Assembly (NCBI RefSeq): GCF_014195505.1
Contig: NZ_JACIBV010000001.1
Coordinates: 3,286,001-3,350,000 of the forward strand
Reading direction: 5' to 3'
Source: Nonomuraea dietziae
Lineage (GTDB): Bacteria > Actinomycetota > Actinomycetes > Streptosporangiales > Streptosporangiaceae
Length of the DNA stretch: 64,000 nucleotides
Below, one piece after another: positions 17,350 through 26,790 of the stretch; within the stretch, counting starts at the first letter, position 1, and each line of letters begins with the position of its first letter. The notes under the pieces were generated by a model. The model did no database searches. It had not been told where the DNA came from and was given only the letters and a program-made list of their open reading frames with translations. The position numbers and the translations under genes were made by a program.

Positions 17350-17463
17350 GATTAGACCGTGTCTTGATTGGTGATCATTCGTTGGATCGATCATGGAAGC
17401 GTTCCTAGATCAGCTGGTTCCTGACGAGTTATGGGAGCTGTTTCAGCGCGTGATGCCGCCACC
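17350..17463 (+). mobile_element. IS5-like element, left-end fragment
   Basis: About 114 bases nearly identical to the left end of the element at 37330: the terminal region with GTGTCTTGATTGGTGATC, then an ATG at 17393 and the first residues MEAFLDQLVPDELWELFQRVMP. The remainder of the element is deleted and fused to a permease fragment. It had inserted into the transposase remnant on its left. Confidence 0.8.
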
Positions 17464-17700
17464 CCCGCGCCGCCAGGCGCGACACCTCGCCGATCACTCC
17501 GGTCTCGACCAGGGCGCCGACCATGACGAACAGTCCCATGAAGAACACCAGGGTGGGCCAACTCGACCTCGGCGATGGCCTGCTCGATGGTCACCTTGGT
17601 CGCCGCCACCAAGATCCCGGCGCCGAGGATCGCCACCACCGACGGCTCGTAGCACAGCACCGAGCCGGTCGGGAACGCCACCAGCGGGAACAGCACGCCC
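17464..17700 (-). pseudogene. SLC13/ArsB-NhaD-type anion permease, fragment
   Basis: The minus strand encodes LLFPLVAFPTGSVLCYEPSVVAILGAGILVAATKVTIEQAIAEVE and then, after a one-base insertion, PTLVFFMGLFVMVGALVETGVIGEVSRLAA. This is the central part of the ion-transporter superfamily of arsenite/citrate/sodium-proton permeases, with the EVEW-TL-FF-GLF-MV-AL signature. Both ends are missing and the frame is broken, so it is dead. The neighbour is a carbonic anhydrase. Confidence 0.7.
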
Positions 17701-17783
17701 GCCGGGCCCCCAACGCTCGACCGACCAGCCGGTCAACGAACCCCGCTCGACGCTCGACTTGCCCGGGTTCGTACCCTGCGGCC

Positions 17784-18419
17784 ATGACTGACTCGCCCCT
17801 GACTCCATCCGAAGCAGTTGACATGCTGATGGCCGGCAACGAACGTTTCATCGCAGGAGTGCCGCAACATCCGAATCAGGACGCCACGCGTCGAGCCGAA
17901 ACCGCCCCAGCCCAGCATCCCTTCGCCGTGCTGTTCGGCTGCTCCGACTCGCGGCTAGCAGCTGAGATCATCTTCGACCGGGGGCTGGGCGACCTGTTCG
18001 TGGTCCGCACCGCGGGGCACGTGGCTGGGCCGGAGGTGCTGGGCAGCATCGAGTACGGCGTGAGCGTGCTGGCGTGCCCGCTGGTGGTGGTGCTCGGCCA
18101 CGACTCCTGCGGTGCAGTCGCGGCCACCCGGGCTGCCCTGGCCGACGGCCTCGGCAACACCTCGGGATACGTCCGCGACGTCATCGAGCGGGTTACGCCC
18201 AGTGTCCTGGCCGCACGCGCCGCCGGCCTCACCCAAGACGACGAGATCATCGCCGAGCACATCCGGCATACAGTGACGCTCCTCCTGGACCGGTCCCGGC
18301 TGCTCGCCGACCACGTCGACGCCGGGAAGACCGCAGTGATCGGCCTGTCTTACCAACTCGCCGACGGCAGCGCTCGCCTGGTCACCAGCCGCGGCCTGCC
18401 TGCCGAGGCGACAACCTGA
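17784..18419 (+). CDS. Beta-class carbonic anhydrase
   Basis: A 211-residue zinc enzyme interconverting CO2 and bicarbonate. The ligands are all present: Cys53 and Asp55 in FGCSDSR, His106 and Cys109 in LGHDSCGAV; Arg57 forms the Asp-Arg dyad. The AxxVR-AG stretch VVRTAGHVAGPEVLGSIEYG is typical of clade B. The ATG at 17784 gives the expected length; the open frame further upstream runs through mobile-element debris. It stands alone on this strand, followed by a convergent flavoprotein gene. Confidence 0.95.
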   Translation: MTDSPLTPSEAVDMLMAGNERFIAGVPQHPNQDATRRAETAPAQHPFAVLFGCSDSRLAAEIIFDRGLGDLFVVRTAGHVAGPEVLGSIEYGVSVLACPLVVVLGHDSCGAVAATRAALADGLGNTSGYVRDVIERVTPSVLAARAAGLTQDDEIIAEHIRHTVTLLLDRSRLLADHVDAGKTAVIGLSYQLADGSARLVTSRGLPAEATT

Positions 18420-18450
18420 GCCAGGAGTACCCGAACAGCTGAGCCGCACG

Positions 18451-19722
18451 TCACACCATCGACCCGACGCGAGCACCCAGGCTGGCGGTGATCCGCCTGG
18501 CGGCGAAGCCGGTTCCGGCGACGAAACGCAGCATCGGCCCGAAGGTGGGCGCCGCCATCGATCCGGCGAAATACAGGCCCGGCACCGATGATTCCAGGCC
18601 GGCCGACAGCCGCGGAGCGCCGGAGCCGGGAATGCGGGCGATCGCTCTGCGCAGGTCTGGTGCCAGCAGAGACAGTGCGTTCACGTCGATGCGGTAGCCG
18701 GTGGCCGCCAGCACGTGATCGGCGCTCAGCTCGCCAGCCTCCCCTGCCAGTGTCAGGCGGGCGGTGCAGCCGTCGGACCGGGCACGGGTGATGCGGCGTT
18801 GCAGGTGCACGGGGACGACGTTTTCCACGCGGTCGCGTAGCCACCAGCCTCCCGAGGGTCCCAGCGCGCGCTGGTGGAGCCACAGCCGGCCAGGGGCGGG
18901 GAGCAGGCGCGCCAGATCCGGTGCCCAGCACAGGCCGCTCAGCACCCAACCCGGACCCAGAGGTGAGGAGGGATGGATCATCCGCTGCCACCATGGCCGC
19001 CTTGCCACCGGCGGCGCTCCCCAGCGCACTCGATCGCTGCGGACCAGGACATCCACCTCGGCACCTAGCTCGTGCAGGAGCGCGGCGCTCTCCAGCGCGG
19101 ACTGGCCGCCGCCGACCACCACGACATGTCGCCCGCGGTATCTGGAGAGATCTGTCTGCTGGCTGGTGTGCGATAGCACCGCGTCGGGCCCCGTCTCTCC
19201 GCTTGGCGCGAGAGGCAGTAGCTCGTCGGGCACGTACGCGAGGGGGCCGAGGCCTGGGGCGAGCACCACCGCCGCCGCCTCGACCCTTTCGCCACCCCGC
19301 AGCAACAGCTCGAAACCGTGCCGCCCGCGCGCCACGAGCGAGACCTGGTCTGGTTCGATCTCGCCGGCGAAGCGGTCTGCGAACCACATCCCGTAACGGG
19401 CGAAGACCGCGCAGGGGATCGGGGTGAACTCCGTCAGCTGCGGCTGACCCACCTCGTGGCAGTAGTCGGCCAGCCTCCCACCGGGGATCGGGGAGGACAG
19501 GTCGGTGGCCTTAGGCGTCGATTTCAGGAACATGCCGGTCGCGGCTAGGTGCCGCCAGCTGGCCATGACCTCGCCGAACACCCGTACGGCGACGCCTGCC
19601 GCGCGCAGGTGTGCTGCCACCGAGAGCCCGTACGGCCCGGCTCCCACGACCACCACGACACCGCGCGAGCCCGGGTTCTTCGCCCGGGCGGCATCCATTC
19701 CGGCTATCGACGGCATCATCAC
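18451..19722 (-). CDS. FAD/NAD(P)-binding monooxygenase-like oxidoreductase
   Basis: A 423-residue two-dinucleotide-domain flavoprotein. The FAD site is VVVVGAGPYGLSVAAHLRAAG (residues about 24-44) and the NAD(P)H site is VVVVGGGQSALESAALL (about 194-210). LAATGYR and FAGSMAAPTFGPMLRFVAGTGFAARRI near the C-terminus close the FAD fold. The layout resembles flavin-containing and N-hydroxylating monooxygenases, but the exact FMO fingerprint is not seen, so substrate and even oxygenase activity are uncertain. The start is ATG 19722 or 19716/19698; the signal is weak. Confidence 0.82.
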   Translation of the reverse strand: MMMPSIAGMDAARAKNPGSRGVVVVVGAGPYGLSVAAHLRAAGVAVRVFGEVMASWRHLAATGMFLKSTPKATDLSSPIPGGRLADYCHEVGQPQLTEFTPIPCAVFARYGMWFADRFAGEIEPDQVSLVARGRHGFELLLRGGERVEAAAVVLAPGLGPLAYVPDELLPLAPSGETGPDAVLSHTSQQTDLSRYRGRHVVVVGGGQSALESAALLHELGAEVDVLVRSDRVRWGAPPVARRPWWQRMIHPSSPLGPGWVLSGLCWAPDLARLLPAPGRLWLHQRALGPSGGWWLRDRVENVVPVHLQRRITRARSDGCTARLTLAGEAGELSADHVLAATGYRIDVNALSLLAPDLRRAIARIPGSGAPRLSAGLESSVPGLYFAGSMAAPTFGPMLRFVAGTGFAARRITASLGARVGSMV

Positions 19723-20125
19723 TGTCCCTGGCTCGCAACGCTACGCATGACCAGCCGCCCCCGATGGACAGGCTGTACGGCTACCGCCCCGGCCAGTGTG
19801 GCCGACCACGCGGAGCCGCGCACGGCCATGCGACGGCGTGTCGAATGCTCAATGCCCCCCTCGCCTCGGGACGCATCGTCGTCGCGGGGGAAGCAAAGCG
19901 TCATGGACCCACGGCATGAAGGTGACACCGGGGCACAACCGGGGCGCACGCATCCGTGCGAATGGCAGTCGCCGCGCTACGTGCTGCGCTGGCGGGAGGG
20001 CGATCTCCAGATGGATACCGCCTACTACTACGCGACGCGGGGATAGAAGCGCCAGCTGCCCTTCTGCAGGTCGAACGCACATCCGCGGGCGCTCCGGCAG
20101 GAACATCGAACGGCGTCGGTGCTGG
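19723..20125. other. 403-base stretch without a convincing gene
   Basis: Several open frames exist on both strands, as expected at this GC content, but none has a recognisable domain, start signal or plausible length. No strong hairpin or repeat is seen. Confidence 0.4.
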
Positions 20126-21103
20126 TCACTCCGAGGGGCGAGGCCCAGCGGCGCGACGGAGCCGGTTGGCGATGGCGAGTCCCAGTCCCCTCTCCACCGG
20201 CAAGGACGCGATGATGAGGCCACACCCTCGCTGGTCGAGCTCGCGCAGGAACCCGTACAGCCCGCGCGCGTAGGCGGCCATCGAACCGGGCACCGCCACC
20301 ACTGCGTGCGCCTTGACCGGAGCGCCGGCGAAAGAAGGGGGAAGAAGGACGCCCACCTGGTGCCCTAGCTGCTGCGCGAACTCCGCTTCGGCGACGACCT
20401 TCTCGGGCTCCACGAGGACGACCCGGGCACGCGGCGCGTAGTGTGACGGATGCTGGCCCGGTACCCGGACGCGGCTCGTGGAGTGGACGGCCACCGGGCG
20501 CCCGAGCACCGCTTCGAGGTCCTCGCGCGTCACTCCGCCGGGCCGAAGAACGCCCGGGGTGTCCCCCGTGGCGTCGATGATGGTCGACTCGACGCCGACC
20601 TGGCAGGGGCCGCCGTCCAGCACGAAGTCGACGGCATCCCCGAGCTCCGCGCAGACGTGATCCGCCGTCGTGGGGCTGACCGAGCCGAAGCGGTTGGCGG
20701 ACGGAGCCGCGACACCGCCGCCGAAGGCCGAGAGCAGCGCGAGTGCGACGGGGTGGTCGGGCACGCGCACGGCCACCGTCTCCAGGCCACCCGTCGCCTC
20801 GAGGGGCACTCGGGAACCGCGCCGCAGGACCAGCGTGAGCGGCCCCGGCCAGAAGCGCTCGGCCAACAGGCGCGCCGTCGCGGGTACGTCCTCGACCCAG
20901 TCGCCCAGGTGCTCCCCGCCGCCGATGTGAATGATCAGCGGGTGGGAGGGCGGGCGCCCCTTGACCTGGAAGACACGCGCGACGGCGGCGGAGTCCTCGG
21001 CATTGGCGCCCAGACCGTAGACGGTTTCGGTAGGGAAGGCCACCAGGCCTCCGGCGCGCAGCACACCGGCCGCCTTCTCGATGTCACTGGTTCTTTCCGT
21101 CAC
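20126..21103 (-). CDS. L-threonylcarbamoyladenylate synthase (Sua5 type)
   Basis: A 325-residue enzyme making threonylcarbamoyl-AMP for the universal t6A37 modification of ANN-decoding tRNAs. The N-terminal YrdC domain shows the nucleotide/RNA-binding segments GLVAFPTETVYGLGANA, KGRPPSHPLIIHI, RVPDHPVALALLSAFGGGVAAPSANRFGSVSPT; the C-terminal Sua5 domain (about residues 205-320) starts after SPSRVRVPGQHPSHYAPRA-like linker residues. Length is standard for long Sua5. Usually located near prmC/glyA; here it is isolated among mobile DNA, so it may be a second copy. Confidence 0.93.
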   Translation of the reverse strand: MTERTSDIEKAAGVLRAGGLVAFPTETVYGLGANAEDSAAVARVFQVKGRPPSHPLIIHIGGGEHLGDWVEDVPATARLLAERFWPGPLTLVLRRGSRVPLEATGGLETVAVRVPDHPVALALLSAFGGGVAAPSANRFGSVSPTTADHVCAELGDAVDFVLDGGPCQVGVESTIIDATGDTPGVLRPGGVTREDLEAVLGRPVAVHSTSRVRVPGQHPSHYAPRARVVLVEPEKVVAEAEFAQQLGHQVGVLLPPSFAGAPVKAHAVVAVPGSMAAYARGLYGFLRELDQRGCGLIIASLPVERGLGLAIANRLRRAAGPRPSE

Positions 21104-21251
21104 CCTGGCAATCCTCTCACCGTTCCGCTCCCCACATTCCGTGACCTCGCCGACGCATAAGAACGCCCGTCCGCCGACGCGGTCGAACGTCTCGATGAGA
21201 TCCCTGGGATCGGCCCGACCGCCACACAGGTGATCATCTCTGACATCGGCC

Positions 21252-21705
21252 TGGTCATGCCCGTATCAGTCGCCGGCGTCGGGCCGGCCGATCGCCACCG
21301 TCATTCCGCTGAGTGCGCAGCGCACAGCCGGCATGGCCTCGGCCAGCTGGGCCAAGTCCTCTCCACCCAAGTCGGTCTCGCGGAGCTGATGCATGAGAAG
21401 CCCGATGTCCGCGGCCAACCTTCCCGTCACGCCCCTCGGGGATCTCTGCGGCGGTGCACTGGCGGCTTGCTGAGGGCCTCGTGCAGCTCCCGCGCCTCAG
21501 TGCAGTCGATAGACCTGTGCTTCGAGCCAGGCCACGCATCGTTCGATCTGTTCGCGGCTCAGCCCGGTAACTTCCTCCCAGCTGCTCAGCCGTGAGCGCT
21601 TCAGATCTGTCCAAGGCTCTGACCATCTTCCCCGCCCACAGTTCCTCGTCGACGAAGGGACGGTGGCGGTAGTGCTCTTGCAGCGCGGCGAGATGCTCAC
21701 TGCTG
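21252..21705 (-). pseudogene. Frame-broken remnant of an unidentified alpha-helical protein
   Basis: Three successive frames on the minus strand each look coding: SEHLAALQEHYRHRPFVDEELWAGKMVRALDRSE, then EEVTGLSREQIERCVAWLEAQVYRLH, then LLMHQLRETDLGGEDLAQLAEAMPAVRCALSGMTVAIGRPDAGD ending at a TGA. At least two frameshifts separate them. The pieces read as one helical protein in which an HTH-like segment (LTAEQLGEVTGLSREQIERCV) can be recognised. I cannot name the family. Confidence 0.45.
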
Positions 21706-21902
21706 CAGCTGGTCAGGAAGCGCTGGCCGTCGCGTGCGCGGGGAGCTCGCTAAGCTCCGTGGCGAGGGCGGCCGCCCGGGAAGTTCGCGCCCGGGCAGCA
21801 GGGGTTCTTCTCCCGGCTCCGCGACGCCTTCAACGGGCGGTAGGTAGGAGCGGCTGACCTTCAGAGGCCGGTGTCCGGGACGGAACCGGCCACCCTCAGG
21901 TG

Positions 21903-22608
21903 TCAGTTGATGGTCGGAGCCTTCGATCCAGGCAGGTCGAAGGCGAAGAGTTCTCTCTTGGTCTTGGCGAACAGCCGGCCCGGAGTGCGGAGCAGGTCCC
22001 ACTCGTAGGCGTCGCCGGTTGGGTGGGGGAAGGTCCAGGTCAGCTTCCCGAACTTGAGGTCGTACAGGCGTTCCAAGGAGGTCGTGTCGATGTGGAAGAA
22101 GTCGCAGGCGAGCAGCCCTTTCGCTTGCAGCCGTAGAAACGTCCGCCAAGAGGTGTCGTGGCTCCGTGGTGCCGGACGGTGTCGGCGCGAACGCAGGATC
22201 CGTCGCACGGTCGCTTCACTGACCTGCACGCCGAGGCTGACCAGTTCGCCGTGTACCCGCCGATATCCCCCACCTCGGGTTCTCGCGGGCCAGACGGAGG
22301 ACCAGGTCTCGGGCCTCTTTTTTTGTTCCGGGACGGCCAGGGCGGCGGGGGTAGGTCCACGAGCGTTTGATCAGACGGCGATGCCAAGCCAATAGGGTGC
22401 CTGGGGTGACCAGCCGATGAGCTCGCAGCACCGCAGGTAGCAAGCGGCCCAAGGCCGCCAGGAGGGCCCGGTCGGCCCAGTCCGGCTTCGGCCGGGTGAC
22501 CTGACGCTTCAGCACTGCCATCTCATGGCGGAGGACCATGATCTCGACGTCCTTGGACGCCTGATCACGCCCCAGCAACACCAGCCAGCCAAACACTCGA
22601 ATCAAGGT
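21903..22608 (-). mobile_element. Integrase-core (IS481/IS3-like) transposase, truncated and frameshifted
   Basis: From 22605 the frame reads KDVEIMVLRHEMAVLKRQV and [35 protein letters not shown]; a one-base insertion near 22268 then shifts to [34 protein letters not shown] and [21 protein letters not shown]. The DDE core after the first Asp (DFFHID) is lost and the frame runs on into about 50 unrelated residues ending at a TGA (21903). The 5' end is cut at about 22608 by a resolvase remnant. Inactive. Confidence 0.75.
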
Positions 22609-22610
22609 CA

Positions 22611-23181
22611 GATACAGCGCTACGCCCGCTGCTCGAGCGACGAGTAAGACGTGATCATCCAGAACGAGCAGCTCCCTGGCCCTCGGCGTGCCCGAAGACC
22701 TGGTCTACATCGACCGCGACTTCGGCACCACCCGCCGCAACCGCGCCGGCCTCGACCAGGCCCTCGCCGCCGTGTGGGACGGCAGCGTCTTCACCGTGAC
22801 CACGTTCGACCGCTTCGCCCGCAACATGGCTGAGGCTAACGAGACCCTCACCGGACTGTCCGGCCGCGGTGTCCTGTTCGGCCTGGGCGCGTCCGTCTAC
22901 GACTGGAACGACCCGTTCGGGCGGCTGTTCCTGCAGACCCTGGCCATGGTCGCCGAGTTCGAGGCCAACCTCGGGCACCTGCGCACCCGCGAGGGCATGG
23001 CCCTGGCGAAGAAGAACGGCAAGCTCAAGGGCAAGCAACCCGAAGTGCCCGAACCCGCCCGGCGCCCCATCCGCCGCCGCTACGCCGAAGTGAGGTCTCC
23101 CTCGCCGACCTAGCCACCGACTACAGCGTCGGACGCTCCACCATCCATCGCATCATCCACGGCCCAGAACTCCCCAGGTAG
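22611..23181 (+). pseudogene. Serine resolvase/invertase (Tn3-type), decayed
   Basis: The full resolvase can be followed only across lesions. QRYARCSSDE carries the nucleophile Ser region but is followed by an in-frame TAA where a Gln codon is expected (about 22650); a frameshift near 22680 precedes VPEDLVYIDRDFGTTRRNRAGLDQALAAVWDG, FDRFARNMAEA and ETLAMVAEFEANL-type core residues; another frameshift near 23092 precedes the C-terminal helix-turn-helix SLADLATDYSVGRSTIHRIIHGPELPR ending at TAG 23179-23181. The start codon is lost at the IS junction. Together with a Tn3 transposase scrap at 34 kb it indicates former Tn3-family transposons. Confidence 0.82.
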
Positions 23182-23395
23182 AGCGATCACACGCCGAAGC
23201 CGGACGTCACACTTCGCGCGAGATCATTCCCAGCGCCGACGGCTGTCCGCTCGTTCCTCAACCTCGTGATCCCCCGTGAGAGCTACCGCGATGTCCGTTC
23301 CAGGGGGATGGCACGCCCGGCTCCGATCCCTAGCCTTTTAAGCCGCGGAAGACACCGCGGAAACGTGATGGAACTTGATCGAAAGGATCGCGATC

Positions 23396-24292
23396 GTGGC
23401 GTCCGCGGAGCACCCGGAAAGCACCCTCCCGCAAGCCGGCCCTGCCACGGGCCGCGGCCGGTTGCGCAGGTTCCGGTTCCCCGTCCTGCTGGTCGCGTTG
23501 TTCGGTGTGATGTTGCTGACGGGCGGGATCAACCAACTCGTCTCGCCCGTCCCTGTCCTCGCCCTGCCGGTGGGGGTCGGCCTGGCTATCACCGCTGTGG
23601 CCTGTTACCACTGGTTGTGCCGGACCGTCGAGCTCCGCCCGGACATCCCCGAACTCGGGAAGACGGGCCGATGGTCCCAGCTGCGGCGCGGGACGGTGCT
23701 CGGGTTCGGCCTGTTCGCCGGGTTGATGGTGCTGATCGCGGTGTTCGGCGGCTGGCAGGAGGTGTCCTGGGGTTCCCTCGGCGGCTTCCTCGGCACCGCG
23801 GGCCTGATGGCGAGCGTCGCCGTCGCCGAAGAACTGCTGTTCCGCGGGGTGGTGTTCCGCATCATGGAGGAACGTATCGGCACGGTGATCGCCCTGGTCG
23901 TATCCATGCTGCTGTTCGGTGCGATACACCTGGTCAACGCCAACGCCACCCTGTGGGGCGCGTTCGCGATCGCCTTGACGGGCGGAGTCATGCTGGCCGC
24001 CGCCTACGTCGCCACCCGCTCGCTGTGGCTGCCCATCGGCCTGCACTTCGCCTGGAACTTCACCCAAGCCGGGATCTTCGGTGTCACGGTCTCCGGATCG
24101 GCCGTACCGCCCGAGGGCCTGCTGAACGTCACGCTGTCCGGTCCGTCCGCGCTGACCGGCGGCGCCTTCGGCCCCGAGGCCAGTCTTTTCGCGCTGCTGG
24201 TCTGCATGGTGCCCACGATCCTCCTGCTGCGGCGGGCCGCCCGCACCGGCCAGATCCGGCCCCGCCCGCGCCGCGCCAAGCTCTCCGCCTGA
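23396..24292 (+). CDS. CPBP-family intramembrane metalloprotease
   Basis: A 298-residue membrane protein. The start is GTG 23396, chosen for its AAAGGA site eight bases upstream. The Abi/CPBP signature is complete: EELLFRG (Glu-Glu-x3-Arg), FGAIHLVNA (first metal His) and LPIGLHFAWNF (second His/Asn motif), within seven or eight hydrophobic helices. Bacterial members process or stabilise membrane proteins, and some serve bacteriocin self-immunity. It converges on a two-component system gene, with a hairpin (24302-24322) between the stops. Confidence 0.9.
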   Translation: MASAEHPESTLPQAGPATGRGRLRRFRFPVLLVALFGVMLLTGGINQLVSPVPVLALPVGVGLAITAVACYHWLCRTVELRPDIPELGKTGRWSQLRRGTVLGFGLFAGLMVLIAVFGGWQEVSWGSLGGFLGTAGLMASVAVAEELLFRGVVFRIMEERIGTVIALVVSMLLFGAIHLVNANATLWGAFAIALTGGVMLAAAYVATRSLWLPIGLHFAWNFTQAGIFGVTVSGSAVPPEGLLNVTLSGPSALTGGAFGPEASLFALLVCMVPTILLLRRAARTGQIRPRPRRAKLSA

Positions 24293-24301
24293 CCGGAACG
24301 A

Positions 24302-24322
24302 CGCCGGCCGCGGGAGCCGGCG
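24302..24322. terminator. Short GC hairpin between convergent genes
   Basis: Seven-base arms CGCCGGC and GCCGGCG around a seven-base loop, directly after the CPBP protease stop and before the response-regulator stop on the other strand. No T-tract, as is common in actinobacteria. Confidence 0.4.
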
Positions 24323-24327
24323 CCGCG

Positions 24328-25017
24328 TCAACCCTGATCGGCGGAGACCAATCCCACCCGATAGGCGAGAACGACCGCCTGTACACGGTCCCGCAGGTCG
24401 AGTTTGGCCAGGATCCGCGACACATACGTCTTGACGGTCTCGGCGCTGATGGACAATCGTCCGGCGATCTCCGCGTTGGACAGGCCCTCAGCGAGCTGTT
24501 CGAGTACTTCCAGCTCCCGCTGAGTCAGTGCCCGCATGACCTCCTGCAAGGCCGTCCGGGAGGAGTCGGTGGGGCGCAAACGCTCGGCGAAACGGCCGAT
24601 GAGGGCACGGGTGACGGCGGGTGCGAGCAGGGAATCACCGCGCGCGATGGTACGTACGCCGTCCACCAGTTCTTTCGGCCGCGCGTCCTTGAGCAGGAAC
24701 CCGCTGGCGCCTGCCCTGAGCGCTTCGTAGGCGTACTTGTCGACGTTGAACGTGGTCACCACCAGCACCTTCACCGGATCGGCGACGCCGGGCCCGGCAA
24801 GTCGCCTGGTGGCCGCGATGCCGTCCAAGATGGGCATCCGGATGTCCATCACGACGACGTCCGGCAGCAGCCGCCGGGCTGCCTCGAGCGCCGCGCGGCC
24901 GTCCGCGGCCTCGCCGACGACCTCCATGTCGGGCTGGGCGGAGAAGACCGTGGTGTAGCCGGTGCGTACCAGCTCGTGGTCCTCGCAGATGAGCACCCGG
25001 ATCGGCGTACTGGTCAT
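24328..25017 (-). CDS. NarL/LuxR-family response regulator
   Basis: A 229-residue regulator. The receiver domain contains the acidic pocket ICEDHE, the phospho-acceptor Asp in VVVMDIRMP (about residue 57) and the Lys in FLLKDARP; the output domain is a LuxR helix-turn-helix (LTQRELEVLEQLAEGLSNAEIAGRLSISAETVKTYVSRILAKL). Its ATG overlaps the stop of the upstream kinase gene (ATGA), so the pair is co-translated and forms one two-component system. Confidence 0.95.
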   Translation of the reverse strand: MTSTPIRVLICEDHELVRTGYTTVFSAQPDMEVVGEAADGRAALEAARRLLPDVVVMDIRMPILDGIAATRRLAGPGVADPVKVLVVTTFNVDKYAYEALRAGASGFLLKDARPKELVDGVRTIARGDSLLAPAVTRALIGRFAERLRPTDSSRTALQEVMRALTQRELEVLEQLAEGLSNAEIAGRLSISAETVKTYVSRILAKLDLRDRVQAVVLAYRVGLVSADQG

Positions 25018-26198
25018 GCGGTGCTCCTGAACGGGATGAGGGCCCGGACGCTGAACCCGCCCTCGGGCCGCGCGGCGGCGGTCAGCTCACCGTTCAGCAT
25101 GTGTACGCGCTGGCGCAGCCCGTCCAGTCCTCGTCCCCCGGACGGCACGGCGGGGCCTTCTGCGAGAGCGGACCCGTCGGTGGTCACCTCGATGTCGATG
25201 TGGCCGGCGCGGTGGTGGACCGTGACCCTGGTGGGCCGGCCCGTCGCGTGCTTGACGGCGTTCGTGAGGGCCTCCTGAACCACCCGGTACGCGGCAAGCT
25301 CGACGTCGATGGGCCGGGGCAGGCGCTCGCCGTGCTCGGTCAGTTCGACGGGCTGGCCGGACATGCGGGCCTGTTCGACCAGGTCGGCAACACTGCCGAG
25401 GGCCGGAGTACGGTTCGTGAGCGCGGCGTCGCCAGTTGCCTCCAGCACACCGAGCAGATACCGGAGTTCCGTCAGCGCTTGCCGGCCGGTGTCGCTGATG
25501 GCGGCCAGCCCTTGCCCTGCGCGTTCCGGTGCGGTGCCGACCAGGAACTGTGCCGCGTCGGCCTGCACCACTATGGCGGTCACGTGATGGGTGACCACGT
25601 CGTGCAGCTCACGGGCGATGCGGGCGCGTTCGGCGGCGCCGGCCGCCAGCGCGCCGAGCCGCCGCCGTTCGGCCTCCTCGGCCCGCCGTCGGCGCACCCC
25701 GGCACCGGCCATCCAGATCACCACCAGAACCAGGTAGAAGGCGAGGAAGTCGGAGATCCGGTTGGGAGATCCCAGCTGGCTCAGGACGACCGCCAGCGCG
25801 GCGCAGCCGGCGCTCACCGCCGCCGCGAGCGTGCGACGGTGCCGGGACTGTTGGGCTCCGGCCGTAAACAGGGCCAGGTAGAAGCCGATGCTGGCGAACG
25901 TCTGCGGATAGCAGAGCGCCTGATGAACGGCGAAGGCGGCGCCGATGACGGCGAGGCAGGCCGCCGGGTGACGGCTGCGGAGCGCCAGCGGCGCCGACTG
26001 CGCCACGGTCAGCACCACCGCCAAGGCGTCGACCGGGCGCCTCGGCAGGTCGCCGAGCTGCGCTCCGATGACGGACAGCGTCGGTACGAATGCCAGCGCA
26101 GTGAGCGTCGCCGCGAGCGCGCCGTCCTTGACCGAGGCCTGCTGGGCTCTCCACCAGACCGGCCATGAGCGGACGGCCAGGGGAGCGCTCGCGATCAT
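25014..26198 (-). CDS. Sensor histidine kinase (HPK7/NarX-DesK type)
   Basis: A 394-residue membrane kinase. About five hydrophobic helices occupy residues 25-165; the dimerisation domain has the phospho-acceptor His in ARELHDVVTHHVTAIV (HisKA_3), and a HATPase_c domain follows with the N-box AVKHATGRP and the Gly-rich GGRGLDGLRQRV. The lack of a large extracellular loop suggests it senses a membrane-borne or lipophilic signal. Partner of the NarL-type regulator just downstream. Confidence 0.94.
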   Translation of the reverse strand: MIASAPLAVRSWPVWWRAQQASVKDGALAATLTALAFVPTLSVIGAQLGDLPRRPVDALAVVLTVAQSAPLALRSRHPAACLAVIGAAFAVHQALCYPQTFASIGFYLALFTAGAQQSRHRRTLAAAVSAGCAALAVVLSQLGSPNRISDFLAFYLVLVVIWMAGAGVRRRRAEEAERRRLGALAAGAAERARIARELHDVVTHHVTAIVVQADAAQFLVGTAPERAGQGLAAISDTGRQALTELRYLLGVLEATGDAALTNRTPALGSVADLVEQARMSGQPVELTEHGERLPRPIDVELAAYRVVQEALTNAVKHATGRPTRVTVHHRAGHIDIEVTTDGSALAEGPAVPSGGRGLDGLRQRVHMLNGELTAAARPEGGFSVRALIPFRSTA

Positions 26199-26424
26199 CG
26201 GCGTAGTCTAACGGCCCTCTGCCCGTGCCTGGGGCACTCACGGCCTTGCGCCATCGCGCGGGAAGCGGCTCCTCGCCACCGCGCGCGGGCAGCAGGCCGC
26301 CGCGCCGGTGGGCGGCCCTGAGCGTCCGAGCGGGTCTGATCGCGCTTGCCGTTCAGCCGCAGCTCCGCCGGCGCCACGCCCAACTGCTCCGCGCCCCGGG
26401 CCACGGCTGCCGGCGGCGCCGAGG

Positions 26425-26630
26425 CCGAGATCCGCAACTGCTACACCACCGTGGGGGCCGCGCGCCGTACCGGCGACATCGTGCTCATCAAGACGCTGCT
26501 CTACACCGGCGTCCACGTCGCCGAACTGGTAAAGATCCGCATCGACAACGTCGACCTGGACGCCTGCCGCATTCGCATCGCCCAGGGCAAAGGCGGAAAG
26601 ACCGCACTGCCCCGCCGTCACTCCTACCAA
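26425..26630 (+). pseudogene. Tyrosine recombinase, internal fragment
   Basis: EIRNCYTTVGAARRTGDIVLIKTLLYTGVHVAELVKIRIDNVDLDACRIRIAQGKGGK matches the start of the catalytic domain of XerC/D-like recombinases, except that the first catalytic Arg of TGxRxxEL is replaced by His (YTGVHVAEL). Downstream residues with the remaining catalytic set are absent. A fragment only; it lies in a 590-base region between the kinase and the LysR gene that otherwise shows no gene. Confidence 0.7.
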
Positions 26631-26790
26631 CTTGCTCTTCAATGTCGTGGCCGGTCCCGGAGCGCTCGCCCGCTACCACCGCAGTGGCCAGCTGACTGGG
26701 CAGCATGCTGGGCCTGGGCGGGTACCGTAAGGCGGCGGTCCTTTCCGTCGTGGCACCGCGCCCGGGAACTTTCCCATCAGCGGGACAACA

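Noticed and set aside
18350..19387. 345-codon frame over the FMO-like gene
   Set aside because: Same strand, alternative phase; lacks the two dinucleotide motifs found in the true frame.
23396..26198. Bacteriocin immunity cluster (CPBP protease plus two-component system)
   Set aside because: No precursor peptide, modification enzyme or ABC exporter nearby; the genes are convergent rather than one operon.
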